Source: Talinum fruticosum (Eukaryota > Streptophyta > Magnoliopsida > Caryophyllales > Talinaceae). Taken from it: 64,000 bases of DNA. Shown here one piece after another: positions 23,985-34,734 of this stretch. A model generated the notes under the pieces. That model did not search any database and was not told the origin of the DNA. It worked only from the letters and a program-made list of their open reading frames with translations. Both the position numbers and the translations under genes were made by a program. The stretch covers positions 248,001 through 312,000 of the forward strand of contig JAITYX010000138.1 in the NCBI GenBank assembly GCA_021018815.1, read 5' to 3'. How positions within the stretch are numbered: position 1 is the first letter of the stretch; every line of letters begins with the position of its first letter.

Positions 23985-25640
23985 ATAAGTTTCGTCCTCG
24001 AAATTTGAGCCTTCTGCAATGAGGTTTGCAAACTTACCTTAAAATAAGTGGGGGTATTTGTTTCTCATATTTTCCTTAGTTTCCCATGTGGCTTCCCGAG
24101 GATGTATGGTTAGTCCACAATACTTTCCCCTCAAGGAAGTGCTTTTATTGCAGAATTTCTTGTCCTTGTAATCCCAATAATTGCACTGCAACTTTTTATA
24201 TATTAAATTTTCAATAATTTCTAGTAGCTCGGCACAATATCATGGTTTGGAATTGGTATATGCCGCCTGAGCTACTAGATATGGAAAATGTTATTCTCAT
24301 ATTTAGGTTTAGATGAAATAGCTATATATATATAAGCTATTGGCTTGCACTTCTTTATAACCTCATATAGCCCAATATACCTAGGACTTGACTTTTCTTT
24401 AGCTTTGAATCTTTGACCCCTTTTCGGTGGGGACACTTTCAAAAAGATTTTTGTCTACATAGCTTGTTTGTCGCTTTAAGTTAAATCTTGCTAATCCTTG
24501 CAGTTGTTCCTTAGGTATTCCCATGTAACCTAACGACTTCTTTGATGTATAATTGTGCCAGTATCTCTACATCGTTGATACGGAATTTGCAGACTTTATA
24601 AGTTGATCAATAATTGCTCAAACAATTTTCGTTGAAATAATAATAGGTAATCCTATGACAACGTTCATTGAAATTGAATCTCATCCCCATATAGGAATCT
24701 CCAAAGATTTTAATTCACCACTAGAACATTGATATCTCTTGTCATATTAGACCCTCCAACGTTCGGTCTTAGCCATTTGACAAATGGAACACTTATCTTC
24801 ACATTACTCCCCCAAAACATTGTTTCAAGTCTTTATACAACTTGTTCCTCTTAGATGTACCAAATAGCGTGTATTGTGTGCTTCATTAAGAGTTTCCTTT
24901 TAAATTCCTCTTTCTTCAATACACAAAATTGATTTTGAAACCTTAAGGTTCCACCCCGCGTATTCCTTGAAACCATGAGATTTTTCCTTTTTATATCTTT
25001 CTTAATCCTTTCCATCCCGACATCATCGTTTTGGCCTACTGAATACCTTTCATGATTATATATTATATCTCCATCACAGTTAGGGATCCATTCATTTGTC
25101 CATGCGAGGCTGACTCAATACTTACGTTGTGGAGATCTCATATAACCACAAGCTAAGTTGTCACTATTACATTCAACTTGTGTTTTGTCTCCGTACTCCA
25201 CGCATTTGTCACTATATTCATTTTCATTAGGTGATATTATACTTGTAAGTCATAATCCTAAAGTAATTCTTCTAACAGACATTGCCTCGGATTGACCTTC
25301 TTTTGGGTATGGATGTACTTCAACTATGATGGTCAATATAAATCTTATATGTTACCCCATGCGAGTAATGTCTCCAAACATTTAAAGCAAAACAACAACA
25401 GACCTACTTCAATTCGTGAGTGAGATAAGTCTTTTCACATGATTTGAGTTGTTGAGATGCATAAGCTATGACCTTGTTGTCTTATCTTAATAAGCATCCT
25501 AACCCATTTTTAAACGCCTCACTATAGATGGTATACTTTTTACCTTCCATGAGCAAGGTAAGAATTTGAGTTGTGGGTAACATTTTCTTCAATTTCTAGA
25601 GTGTCTCTTCACATGGTATCATTAGGGCTCGACAATTCCC
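23985..25640 (-). pseudogene. gypsy RNase H and integrase remnant (G3)
   Basis: Reading the minus strand from right to left, RNase H appears at about 25640-25370 (KYTIYS, then NKVIAYASQQLKSCEKTYL). The integrase zinc-finger end CSICQMAKTE and WDSISMN follow at about 24815-24660, then a C-terminal region (RYIGLYEVIKKCKPIAY) at about 24420-24330. The last stretch before the LTR matches the VLWTNHTS...EATWET chromovirus tail. Stops are frequent. No RT palm motif was found between gag and RNase H, so RT is deleted, not merely frameshifted. Confidence 0.75.
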
Positions 25641-26430
25641 TTCTCTACAACTTTCTGTCCTTTTGGGAAAGTGTTTACTAATTGTTCAAGGCTACCACAC
25701 CACATACATTTATTACTACCCATTCAACAATTTGATGCGGGCATGATTTGTCGAGCAACATTTTCCCCAAGATTCAGGGATGATCAATGAGTGACCCCTA
25801 TTGAAACTAGTAACATGTTTCTTTTGAACTATACTCTCACTTGTGTTGTTCAGCTCCCTTTGAGTCTCCGGAATTTAAAGCCCTTAGTCCACTCTTTCCT
25901 CGTCAACCTCTATGTCTACCACTCTTCCATATAATCCTTGACAATCTTTGATAGTTTAACTGGCAAGTTAATGTCGAATATGATAGGCCAAGCCATCCTC
26001 AAATCTTAACATTTTCACCCTATCAATAACGAAAAGGTCCGAGTCATATCTAGATATCTCCATAAATTTATTGGCATACTCCACTACCATCATGTTGTAG
26101 TCCATGTCTAACTCTATGAGCCCTTATTCTTTTTGTCCATGAATTGCGATGGGGTAAAATTTAGCTCTTACCTCATCCGGAGATTTACCCCAAATGAACT
26201 CACAACCTCATTTTTTATTATGCTTCACCATATGTCTACTACACCAGTTAGATAATATGTCCCTATACCTCTTTTTCCTCAAGTGCAAATATCTCTTCCA
26301 TTCCCCTAATCCATTCCTCTATTTCTGCTGCATCAATTTTTCCATTATAGGTCTTAGGGTTATGACGAGTCATTCTTGTATAGGCTTATAAGTAGATTCA
26401 GTAGGTGTAGGGGAATCCTTTTATTAACTT
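25641..26430 (-). pseudogene. gypsy gag remnant (G3)
   Basis: The minus strand at about 26330-25990 reads MEEIFALEEKEV and later MMVVEYANKFMEISRYDSDL and KMLRFEDGLAYHI, the gypsy Gag core pattern (VVEY..KF.ELSRY, MRFxxGL). A partial zinc knuckle (KCMWCG) sits near 25710. Immediately downstream the frame resembles the sequence before RNase H (LKKMLPTTQIL), which places the RT deletion there. Confidence 0.7.
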
Positions 26431-26779
26431 TATCACCAAGTCCCCCTACTAATTTGGGTCCGTGTTATCAATGGAAATCTCTAAAGATATAAATTGAGTT
26501 TCACCAAGTATTTGTTGTGAGTTCGGAGGGGTTTTCTAATGCCTATTTGACAAGTCCTCAATCATAAGCCAACTCTATAGTCACATTCGAAATTACGTTA
26601 TTGCTTTGTAGTTGAGACATGCTGAATCATATAAATTTAAACTTTCCTCATTAGTTTCCTTTCCCTCTCCTAGAAACAAATTGTTAACAACTTTTAACAT
26701 AACCCAAACTTAGTTAACCCCATCTTTTATTGCGTTTATATAATAAGAAACAACAGATTGTATGTTAGATTATCATTTG

Positions 26780-27352
26780 ACTCTAGAAATTCTTATCGGT
26801 TGAGTAATCCTCAATTAAAGGAATTCCCAAAGCTTATGCAAATTTCGGTTTTGCTTTTTAATGCCAACTTAAAGGTAATATAGGGAATTTCCTAAGAGAG
26901 TTTGGTATTTTCTAAAAATTTCGGCGAGTTCCGTTTGTAATATGGCCTATCCTATAAATTTAAAGTTTTAAAACCCTGCATAAAAACCACAATATCACTT
27001 AACGAGCCACACGCTCGGAGTACACAACTCAACGGCCACACGCCGGAGTACAACCAATATACATTAACGCTTAAAACCACCCAAATGGCTCATAATACAT
27101 TTGAAACAAAATTTATGAACTTAATTACAAGCTACAAAACTTAAAAGCATATGAAATGCATGTCAGCAACTTAAGTCATTACGTACATTGTTTATACTTA
27201 GCATCACCCAAAAGTATATACCTCAATTCAATATTAGTTACACCACATCCACAAATCCCAAATGACAACTTGAGGGAATAATAGCCACGTAATTTTCCTA
27301 AAGGTCAAATCATGACACCTTAAAATCCTATTGCTCACAAGTGATTTCTAGA
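26780..27352 (-). other. untranslated leader of G3, related to the G1 LTR end
   Basis: No coding potential is seen. Read on the minus strand, 27060-26800 aligns with the G1 LTR at about 3730-3980, including GTACTCCGGCGTGTGGCCGTT and AAATTTTTAGAAAA. In G1 this block is inside the LTR; in G3 it lies after the primer site. Confidence 0.6.
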
Positions 27353-27356
27353 CCTC

Positions 27357-27368
27357 GCTCCGATACCA
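27357..27368 (-). other. primer-binding site, initiator tRNA-Met type (G3)
   Basis: The minus strand reads TGGTATCGGAGC four bases after the LTR end. The consensus is TGGTATCAGAGC; one base in the CAG is changed. It fixes the 5' LTR as the right-hand one. Confidence 0.85.
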
Positions 27369-27372
27369 CAAC

Positions 27373-30256
27373 CGTAACGCCCCCAATCACCATTACTTAA
27401 TAATCCCCTGATTAAAGAATATGAAATATGGTCGCAGCGGAAGTTAACGACCAAAGGCGTTACCGCCGTCCTAGAAATAGGAGCGAGGCTAAACAGAATG
27501 TATATAAGGAGGCTTGCTTTAATCACTTACGCTTACACGAGTCCTAATAAGAGTAGGTATTGGTGTCCCAAAGAGTTAAATTATACCACATCATTAAACC
27601 AACTCCCAACATACATTTACGAGACATTTTATACATTATGCAAACCCCTGCAATGGACTACCTGAAAATATGCCATATGTAATACCTTCCAAGGGCAAAC
27701 CCAAAAACCCGATGTGAAGAAAAATCACTCGTGAGCTTCTAGATCCATCACGGATCGGTGATAACGATATTTCCAGCTAAGTCTTGCTTACGGCGGACCT
27801 CCGAGGCAATGAGCTGTTCACACATGCTTTCCCTAAAAAAAAAACAGTGAAATATTTTGAAGAATGAGTCAAAACTCAGTACGAACATTCCTGCACTTGT
27901 AAAGCAACTTTGAAAAATATTTTAATTGAGCGCGCGCATTTCAATTCATTTTAGTTTGAAATCGGGGGAGAGTATATAATTAAAACTTGCTTGCCGCTTA
28001 TTGTATGAAAGTGGAACCCCTTGATAATTGATACGATCTTAGTAAGGTGCACACCTCCCGGGCCGACCGAGAACCCGAGTTGAAGCCGCGCGGGTTGGGC
28101 ATAAGCCCCGATTATTGATAATTGATGGGCATAAGCCTTGATAATTGATAATTTGGCGGGGACCACTTGATTAGGTGGCAAAACTTGATTTGCAAATAAT
28201 TCATTATTAGTTATATATATGAGAAATGTTGAGATTTGATGAAACATGTGAGTTTTCAAAAGGTACAGGCAATGCACATACACGAGCCGAGAATATTTGT
28301 TTCTCCCCTTTTGCGAGAAATTTGAGTCACTGGCTATTCGAGCAACGGTAGTGGCCTCGGTTACGTTTAAAATGGATTTCTAGGGTTAATAATGTTTACT
28401 TGAGTTTTAATGCTTGAGTTTGTATAAGCTTTAATAATTTATTTCATTTCCTATATTCATATGAAAATCGATTAAACTAATGTTTGTATTACTCAGCTTT
28501 CTTGCGTTGATTCCGTTTCAATTATTGAATACAATTTATATTAATTAAAGAGATTGATTAGGCTAACTAAATACCCAATGATGTTGGTGTGATTCTATTT
28601 GCTAGTTGACTTGGATTGAGAATGGTGTACATATATATGCACAAACACTTATTTTTAATTCATTCCCCACTTCTCTCTTCTCTGTACTCGGAACTCATAG
28701 TCAAGTGGTTAATTAATCCAGTCAAATGCCTTTCCATAGGAAGGTTTCACAATTTGCCGAATTGCCCAAAGTTCATACATATACCACTTTAAGGTTATAA
28801 GCGTTGTTCTCCCGACGGACTTCACATTCACAACCACCATTAGGTATGCCTAATGCTCAATTATTTTCCATGCCTGTACACTTGCACATTACCGAATTTC
28901 AACTTTTACGCACACATTCTCCTTTGTTTGCTCAAGATAACGATTTTCAAAATGTAACAATTCCACCAAATTGTTCAATTCGATAATAAAACATCCTCAA
29001 TCTCATTCACTAGTTCATAAATTCCCAAAAGGAGTCCCACTCATTCACATTCGCACAATCGATTCATCAAAATACCAAACCTCAATCCTCCATACCAATT
29101 CGAATTTTCCCCAAATTAATCTTTAAGTTCGCTCCACCAACATGTCTATAAATCCGATAATTCAATTTTACAACTACAATAACCGAGTAAATGACAAAGT
29201 GTGATAATCTAGGGTTTGAGGTTTTACCTTCAAGTACACAGTGAGGAAGCCGGGGAGGAGAGGCAGAGATGGTGGTGCGTGGCGGCTGCACCGGCGACCA
29301 CTGGGCGGGGATGGCGGGCGGCTCCGGCGGCCGCTGCTGGTGGTGGTTGGCTTGTTAAGTGCCGCGACCGAGGGCGGGGAACAGGGCTGCGCGGAAGGAG
29401 AGAGGAAAAGCGATAGCGTGAGAGAGAGAGGCCGGTGGCCTATGGCCGGTGCTAGCGTCGGCTTACGCCCGGCATTGGCGGTGCCGGTCGCCGGAACCGG
29501 TGCGACCAAGGGGAGGTTTGGAGAGGCAGGGAGAGGCGGGGAGAGGCAGGGGAGAGGAAGCGAGGGAACGCAAGGGAGAGAGAGAGAGCCATCGCGCGAA
29601 AGAGCGAGCGGGCGCCTGCCGGACGGTGCCTAGTGCCGGCTTCGGCCGGCGTTCGTGGCGTCCGGTGGCGGGACTGTGGGCTGGTAGCAGAGAGGCGGTG
29701 AGGCAGGGGAGATGAGGGAGGGAGCATGGGAGAGAGGATGAGTGTGTGAGGGATGAAATGGATTTTTAAGCTGCCTATCATTCTAGAGACATCCTTACGG
29801 ATTTTTCTTTCAAAATATCGGTGTCATTATTTTAATTTTGTTTTCATTTATTTATTATTTTATTATCTGTTTGGTTTTATGTAATTACTTGCGTTGTTAT
29901 TATTATTATTATTATTATTACTCCACTTTAACAAGTGTTGTAAATAGGTTATACGATCTGTTTTAAATGTAACGTTTCGTTTAAATATAACCTTTAGTAA
30001 CTTTTGCCGAGATATCTTTACATTTATATGAGATATATATATTTATACGAATTTCTAAATCTTCTTTTCATACATATCTATAAATTTATAATTACTAATA
30101 TGAAATGTTATTGGAGGCCACTTCGTCACCTTAGCTGCATAATTCACGAGATGAAATAAATTGAATATAAAATACAAAATTGAAGTGCACGCGCTCAATG
30201 ATATTAGTCTCGTAATTGATAAGGAAAATAATGTAATTTAAGGGCGGGCTGTTGCA
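27373..30256 (-). repeat. 5' LTR of G3 (2,884 bp)
   Basis: A near-identical partner of 21118-23969, ending GGGCTGTTGCA. Its left terminus reads CGTAACGCC where the other has TGTAATGCC. Differences are mostly single-base and cluster at CAG/CGAG-type positions. Confidence 0.9.
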
Positions 30257-30261
30257 AAAGA

Positions 30262-30424
30262 TAATATAACCAAGGTTAAATGTATGTGTTAGACTGTTAG
30301 TAGCCTTGCTCTTTCCTTTCGTAAGGACGGTGGTGATGACTTCTTTGACTTCTTTCTGTTACTCTAATCACCGATTAGCTATTTGTTTAGACTAAACTAG
30401 TGATTATGGGTTTGGGGCATTACA
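30262..30424 (+). repeat. G2 3' LTR, last part
   Basis: It resumes after the second AAAGA and ends GTTTGGGGCATTACA. It aligns with the end of the solo LTR at 59500-59655 (CCTTGCCCTTTCC, TTTAGACTAAA, GTGATTA). Confidence 0.85.
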
Positions 30425-30619
30425 AATCCTTATCTCCCAAGTCCAACGGAAAAACATTGTTATCAATATTTCCCTTCTTTACAAAATTTTTAACATAAAT
30501 TGTCTTTTCTTAAACTACAACACTTAGAAATTTGTAGAGGTCTCATCTACATGCCAAATACTCTCAAGTCAAACCAAAAGTTTGAAAGAACTTTTCTATC
30601 ACATAGTTGAATTTTGAAC
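30425..30619. other. unassigned spacer between G2 and C2
   Basis: AT-rich sequence with no recognisable gene, LTR end or repeat. It joins the G2 flank to the middle of a Sirevirus ORF3, so a deletion or truncation lies here. Confidence 0.5.
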
Positions 30620-31489
30620 CCAGGCTTCTCTATTTCTTTCCGATGAAGACGAGTGTTCTCTTTCTTTCCCTCCGAAGAGAACCCAAATAACTTTGTTCTC
30701 AAAGTCATCTATGACATCGTGGAAGGCTTTGATTTTGATATATTTCCTTTTATTATTCAACGGATCGGTTGTGTTGTCTCGGACACCAAAAACCTCTCTC
30801 TCCTCTTTGGAGCTCTACTCTCCAAAGTCTTTGCTCATTATGAGCTTAAGCTCTTAGAAAAATTTCTCCCTCTTGCTGTTCGATCGGGAGGATGAGTTAG
30901 TGAATCTTGGACACCGGAAAAGTTCACTTAGTGTCGGGACTCACTCATCCGAGATTATGTAACCATCTTCTCCACCTCTTTTTCGATCCCTGGTCCTTCC
31001 GAGCCCACTTCCTCTGCTCATTACTTTGAAAAACCCACATCTCATTTCTCCTCTCTTTCCCAAGAATTCAAGGATACCTTGGATTCATTTAAAAGTTTCG
31101 TCTCTCCCCTTCTTCAAATGCAAGCTACTCTAAAAAGGAGTTAAATGGGGCCAAGACTCTCACTAAGGAGCTGACGGAAATGTTTCAGGGTGCTTAGATC
31201 ACCCTCAAGAAGCATATGCGATGGCTGGAAGTAGAAGAATAATAACACGAAAAATATTCCTCATATGAATTTTCCGAAGAAATCGGTACCTCCGAAACTC
31301 GGAGGGAAAAGAGGAAGCAAGCCTAACCAGAGCTTGTAAAGGCTGTTGAAGTAGAAAAATTTGAGGACTCAACTGAAAAAGGATGAAGAAAAAGAAGAAG
31401 AAGAAGAGAAACATCAATTACTTCGTCGCCCAAGAAGCCGAACTCAACCTTCACAACGAGTCTCTTCTTCTCAACCACCTTCTTCTTAA
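30620..31489 (+). pseudogene. ORF3 remnant (C2)
   Basis: It begins inside ORF3 at the region matching LLYFLPDE of C1/C3. It then shows FVLKVIYDIVEGFDFDIFPFIIQRI, aligned with the LFDILEGYDVDLFLAIIE segment of C1. The Pro/Ser part, the coiled coil and a charged tail are recognisable but interrupted by stops. It ends at a TAA after LLNSL, at the place where C1 and C3 end. The conserved N-terminal domain is absent. Confidence 0.65.
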
Positions 31490-31668
31490 TTCCCTAATTT
31501 TTTTTCTTTGCCCAACATATTTTTTCTCTCTTTGTTTTTTTTGGATGAAATGCATTAGGGGAGAAAATATGTGTTTTCGTGAACTTAGGGGAATTCACTT
31601 GTTTAGGGGAGCATTTTAATTTTAATTTATTTTTGTTTTGTATATATTGTTCTTAGTGAATGAAGTAT

Positions 31669-33161
31669 TCGAAGACTCGACTCCGAATTTATATCATTCT
31701 GAGTACTATCAAGGACTTAGGTATAGACTTCATCCCTCCTAGGTTTTGATTACAAGTCATTCTGATTGTTATAGAAACTATTGCATATGTTTTCATTTGA
31801 TTCCGATCGAATCGAAATCACATTCTTGGACATCAACTCACACTGATGCTTTTGAGTCACTCGGACACCACTTAGATTTATCGCATGTTCAAACAATCAG
31901 AAATCTCTCTAACACTTTTAATCTAAGTTCTAACTTCATATTCCGAGATAAAGTGAATTACAACGTTAATTTAACTTTCTAAGTCAGCATGTTTGTTTGA
32001 AATGTATTTGTCTAGATCAAGTACTCATACTCTTATATTCTCTTTATAACTTGATCTTTCTCAAGACTAACTCAGATGGAATATGAGTATAACGAACATT
32101 AGACCCGGAAAATTCCACTCTTCTAGGCATAAGATAATTATACACTTAATTATCTTAATTAAATTATTATCTCGTGCCTAATCTTGGACCAAAGTATTTT
32201 ATACTTTGAGAACCAAAATTTGTTTACTTTTGTAGGTTATCTAAACGAGGTTATCCTATTCTTTGAATTACAAAAGTAATCAGCTTCAAGTCGTTAATCA
32301 CCAGCGAGACAAGGCTTTTACGCTTCTAAACAAGGCTCAAACGCTCGTGTGAGGGTTGTCCGTTACCAAAATTGGAAATCTTCAACGCTAAGCTCAACTA
32401 TGGTTTCCACCCTAATTTTCGAGACACCACCAGTGGATTGGGACATCCTAAGGAGTCAAGAGACATTGCATAACGTTCACATCTCAACGAATCTTCCGTG
32501 AGCGACTCGGAAGAACCGTTACAATGGTCACAAAGGACTTCTATTCGGAAGATAGTCACAACGGCTAATGCGCTGGTCATCTATAAATAGAAGCCAACTC
32601 TCGAGACTTGAAGATTGCTGAGACTTGTTGGAATTATTATCAATACACATTACTTAAGTGAAAGTCTTTGTACTCATACTCAATCTTCTACTTACAACTC
32701 CCAACTTGTAATTCATACTTTTTGAGGTGTAAAGTCTTGTAATCGAGTCACATACTCTTTCTTACTCTCTAAGTAAGGTCCCTTGACTGAGCTATAAGGG
32801 TTAACTCAGCTCAATTGTCCCTAACTATAAAGGTTACCTCGGTTAGGAAGTACTAGATCGAGATAAAGGAACTTCGAGTCTAGGAAAATTTTGTACGGAA
32901 TTGTCTAAAGGAGCAATTCGGTTGAGTCGACCTGTTGTATTTTGTAGATTCTAAATAGTGGATTTGACTTGATGCTTGGATTAGCACCGGCTACGGTTTA
33001 CTCGCCACAGGAAGGTTTCCACGTAAATCTCAATCCAATCTAGACTCGGATAGTCTTGTTTATTGCTTTCAAGCTTTAATCTTCCAAATTTGTTGAAATT
33101 TTCAGATCACCCTATTCGGCCCCCTCTAGGGTTACTAAGACTCTCCAAGAGCAAACCTTCA
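31669..33161 (+). repeat. 5' LTR of C3 (1,493 bp)
   Basis: It begins TCGAAGACTCG (first base pair altered from TG) and ends CAAACCTTCA, followed by the primer site. It includes the TATAAATAG box at about 32583. Confidence 0.9.
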
Positions 33162-33163
33162 AT

Positions 33164-33175
33164 TGGTATCGAGCC
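33164..33175 (+). other. primer-binding site (C3), altered
   Basis: TGGTATCGAGCC lies two bases after the LTR. Compared with the C1 site TGGTATCAGAGCC, one base is missing in the CAG. A true element would need the intact site to prime. Confidence 0.85.
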
Positions 33176-33209
33176 TAGCCTTTCAGAAAGGATCTAACAA
33201 GCCAAAGGT

Positions 33210-34719
33210 TGAAGGTTTGCTCAAAGAGAGGCTAAGTCACCCTAGAGGGGGTGAATAGGGTGATGAAAGATTTTTCCGAGAAATGAAACTCTTTTGATTA
33301 AGGGACAGACGTAAGCGATTCCGAATCTACAATAGGGTCGGAAAAGTATGAACTCGGAATGAAGATGCAGATAGAACTGAAGCTTTAAGGAAGTCTAAGT
33401 CCAAGCACGAAGTCAAATCCACTATTTTGAGTCCACAAAATACCGTAGATCGATCGAACCCAAGTTGCTTCCTTAGACAACTCTTTACAAATTTTTCCTA
33501 GACTCGTAAATTCCCTTATCCGATCTAGTACTTCCTAACTGAGATAACCCTTACAGCTAGGGACAGACTGAGCTGAGTTAACCCTTACAGCTCGGTTAAG
33601 GGACCTTACTTAGAGAGTAAGAAAGAAAGTGTTTGTAATCGAGTACAAGACCCTACAACTCATAATATAATGAATTACAGAGTGGGAGTTGTAAGTAGAA
33701 GATTGAGAATGAATACAACGACTATTGCTTAAGTAAGTGTATTGACAATATGTTCGGCAATCTTCAAGTCTTGAGAGTTGGCTTCTATATATAGATGACC
33801 AGGCAGTAATAGCCGTTATCTCCATCGTCCGACTGGAAGTCCTTTGTGACCGTTGTGTAGGATTTTCCGAGTCACTCGGAAAATGTCCGTTGAGATATGA
33901 ACGTTGGGCAACGGTCCTTGACTCTTTTGGAAGTCCCAAAACTACCGGCGGTGTCCTGAAAGATAAGGTGGAAACCACCATTTAGCTTGGTGTTGCGGAT
34001 TTCCGCTTTGGAAATAGACGACCCGACATAGTCTTATGGGGCTAGGTCGAGGTGGAAAAAGCCTTGTCTGCTGGTGATTTGACGTTTTGAAGCCGGTTAC
34101 TTTTGTAATTCAAAAGTGTATCCTCGTTTGAATAACCTACAAAAGTAAATAAAATTGGTTCTCAAAGTATAAAATACTTTGGTCCAAGATTAGACACGAG
34201 ATAACAATATAATTAAGATAATTAAGTGACTAATTATCCGAGTCGAAAAAGGAATGGAAGTTTCGAGTCTAATATCCATGAAACTCAAAATTCCATCCGA
34301 GTTAGTCTAGGCGAGGATCAAGTTGACTAAGGAATAATAGAGTGAATAAACTTGATCTAGACTAAGCATGGTTCGGACTAGAAGCGCCGACTATAACGTG
34401 AATAACACCTATAATATGAAGTCGGACTCGAGTGCGGTTATGCGAATACTAGTCATTTGAACATGCGATAATTCTAAGCGATGAGAGACTCGAAGCTGGG
34501 TGTACAATAGTAAGTATAGATATGCTTTCCGAGTCTCACAGAGACAAGCACAAATACATGAAATAAATGCTATATCACTTAGAGGAAATACTATATCACT
34601 CGGAAAAGTTTCTAAGGTACGGAGAATGACTTGGAATCAAAACTCTATAAGTGAGAAAGTCTTATACCTGATTCCTTTGATAGAACTCAGAAATGTGCGG
34701 AGTTAAGTCCGAGTCTTCA
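33210..34719 (-). repeat. solo LTR, inverted, inside the C3 leader (1,510 bp)
   Basis: On the plus strand it runs from TGAAGGTTTGC to GTCCGAGTCTTCA, the reverse complement of the family LTR. The target duplication AAGGT is perfect (33205-33209, 34720-34724). The leader resumes where C1 has its AAAGGTCTGAAGATCAGATGG stretch interrupted. Together with the C3 5' LTR it forms a large inverted repeat with a 48-bp spacer. Confidence 0.92.
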
Positions 34720-34734
34720 AAGGTTAATAATCAA

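Larger units (their letters stand above)
21118..30256 (-). mobile_element. G3: Ty3/gypsy element on the minus strand, nested in the G2 LTR
   Basis: Two direct LTRs (21118-23969 and 27373-30256), by eye about 95% alike where compared, flank a 3.4-kb internal region. The 5-bp duplication AAAGA is perfect (21113-21117 and 30257-30261). The primer site is next to the right LTR and the polypurine tract next to the left one, so the element reads on the minus strand. The internal region keeps gag, RNase H and integrase pieces but lacks an RT core. With long LTRs, no intact frame and no RT it is non-autonomous. Confidence 0.9.
15611..30424 (+). mobile_element. G2: Ty3/gypsy chromovirus, 3' part, split by G3
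   Basis: Just after the C1 LTR the sequence becomes gypsy pol (RMDxLSRYGAKINC), running through RT, RNase H and integrase to a purine tract and a 3' LTR at 18501. The LTR continues to 21117, is interrupted by G3 (21118-30256) and finishes at 30262-30424 with GGGGCATTACA. Without G3 the LTR is about 2,780 bp, close to the 2,852-bp solo LTR at 56804. The 5' half of G2 is not seen; C1 and later rearrangement replaced it. Confidence 0.8.
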
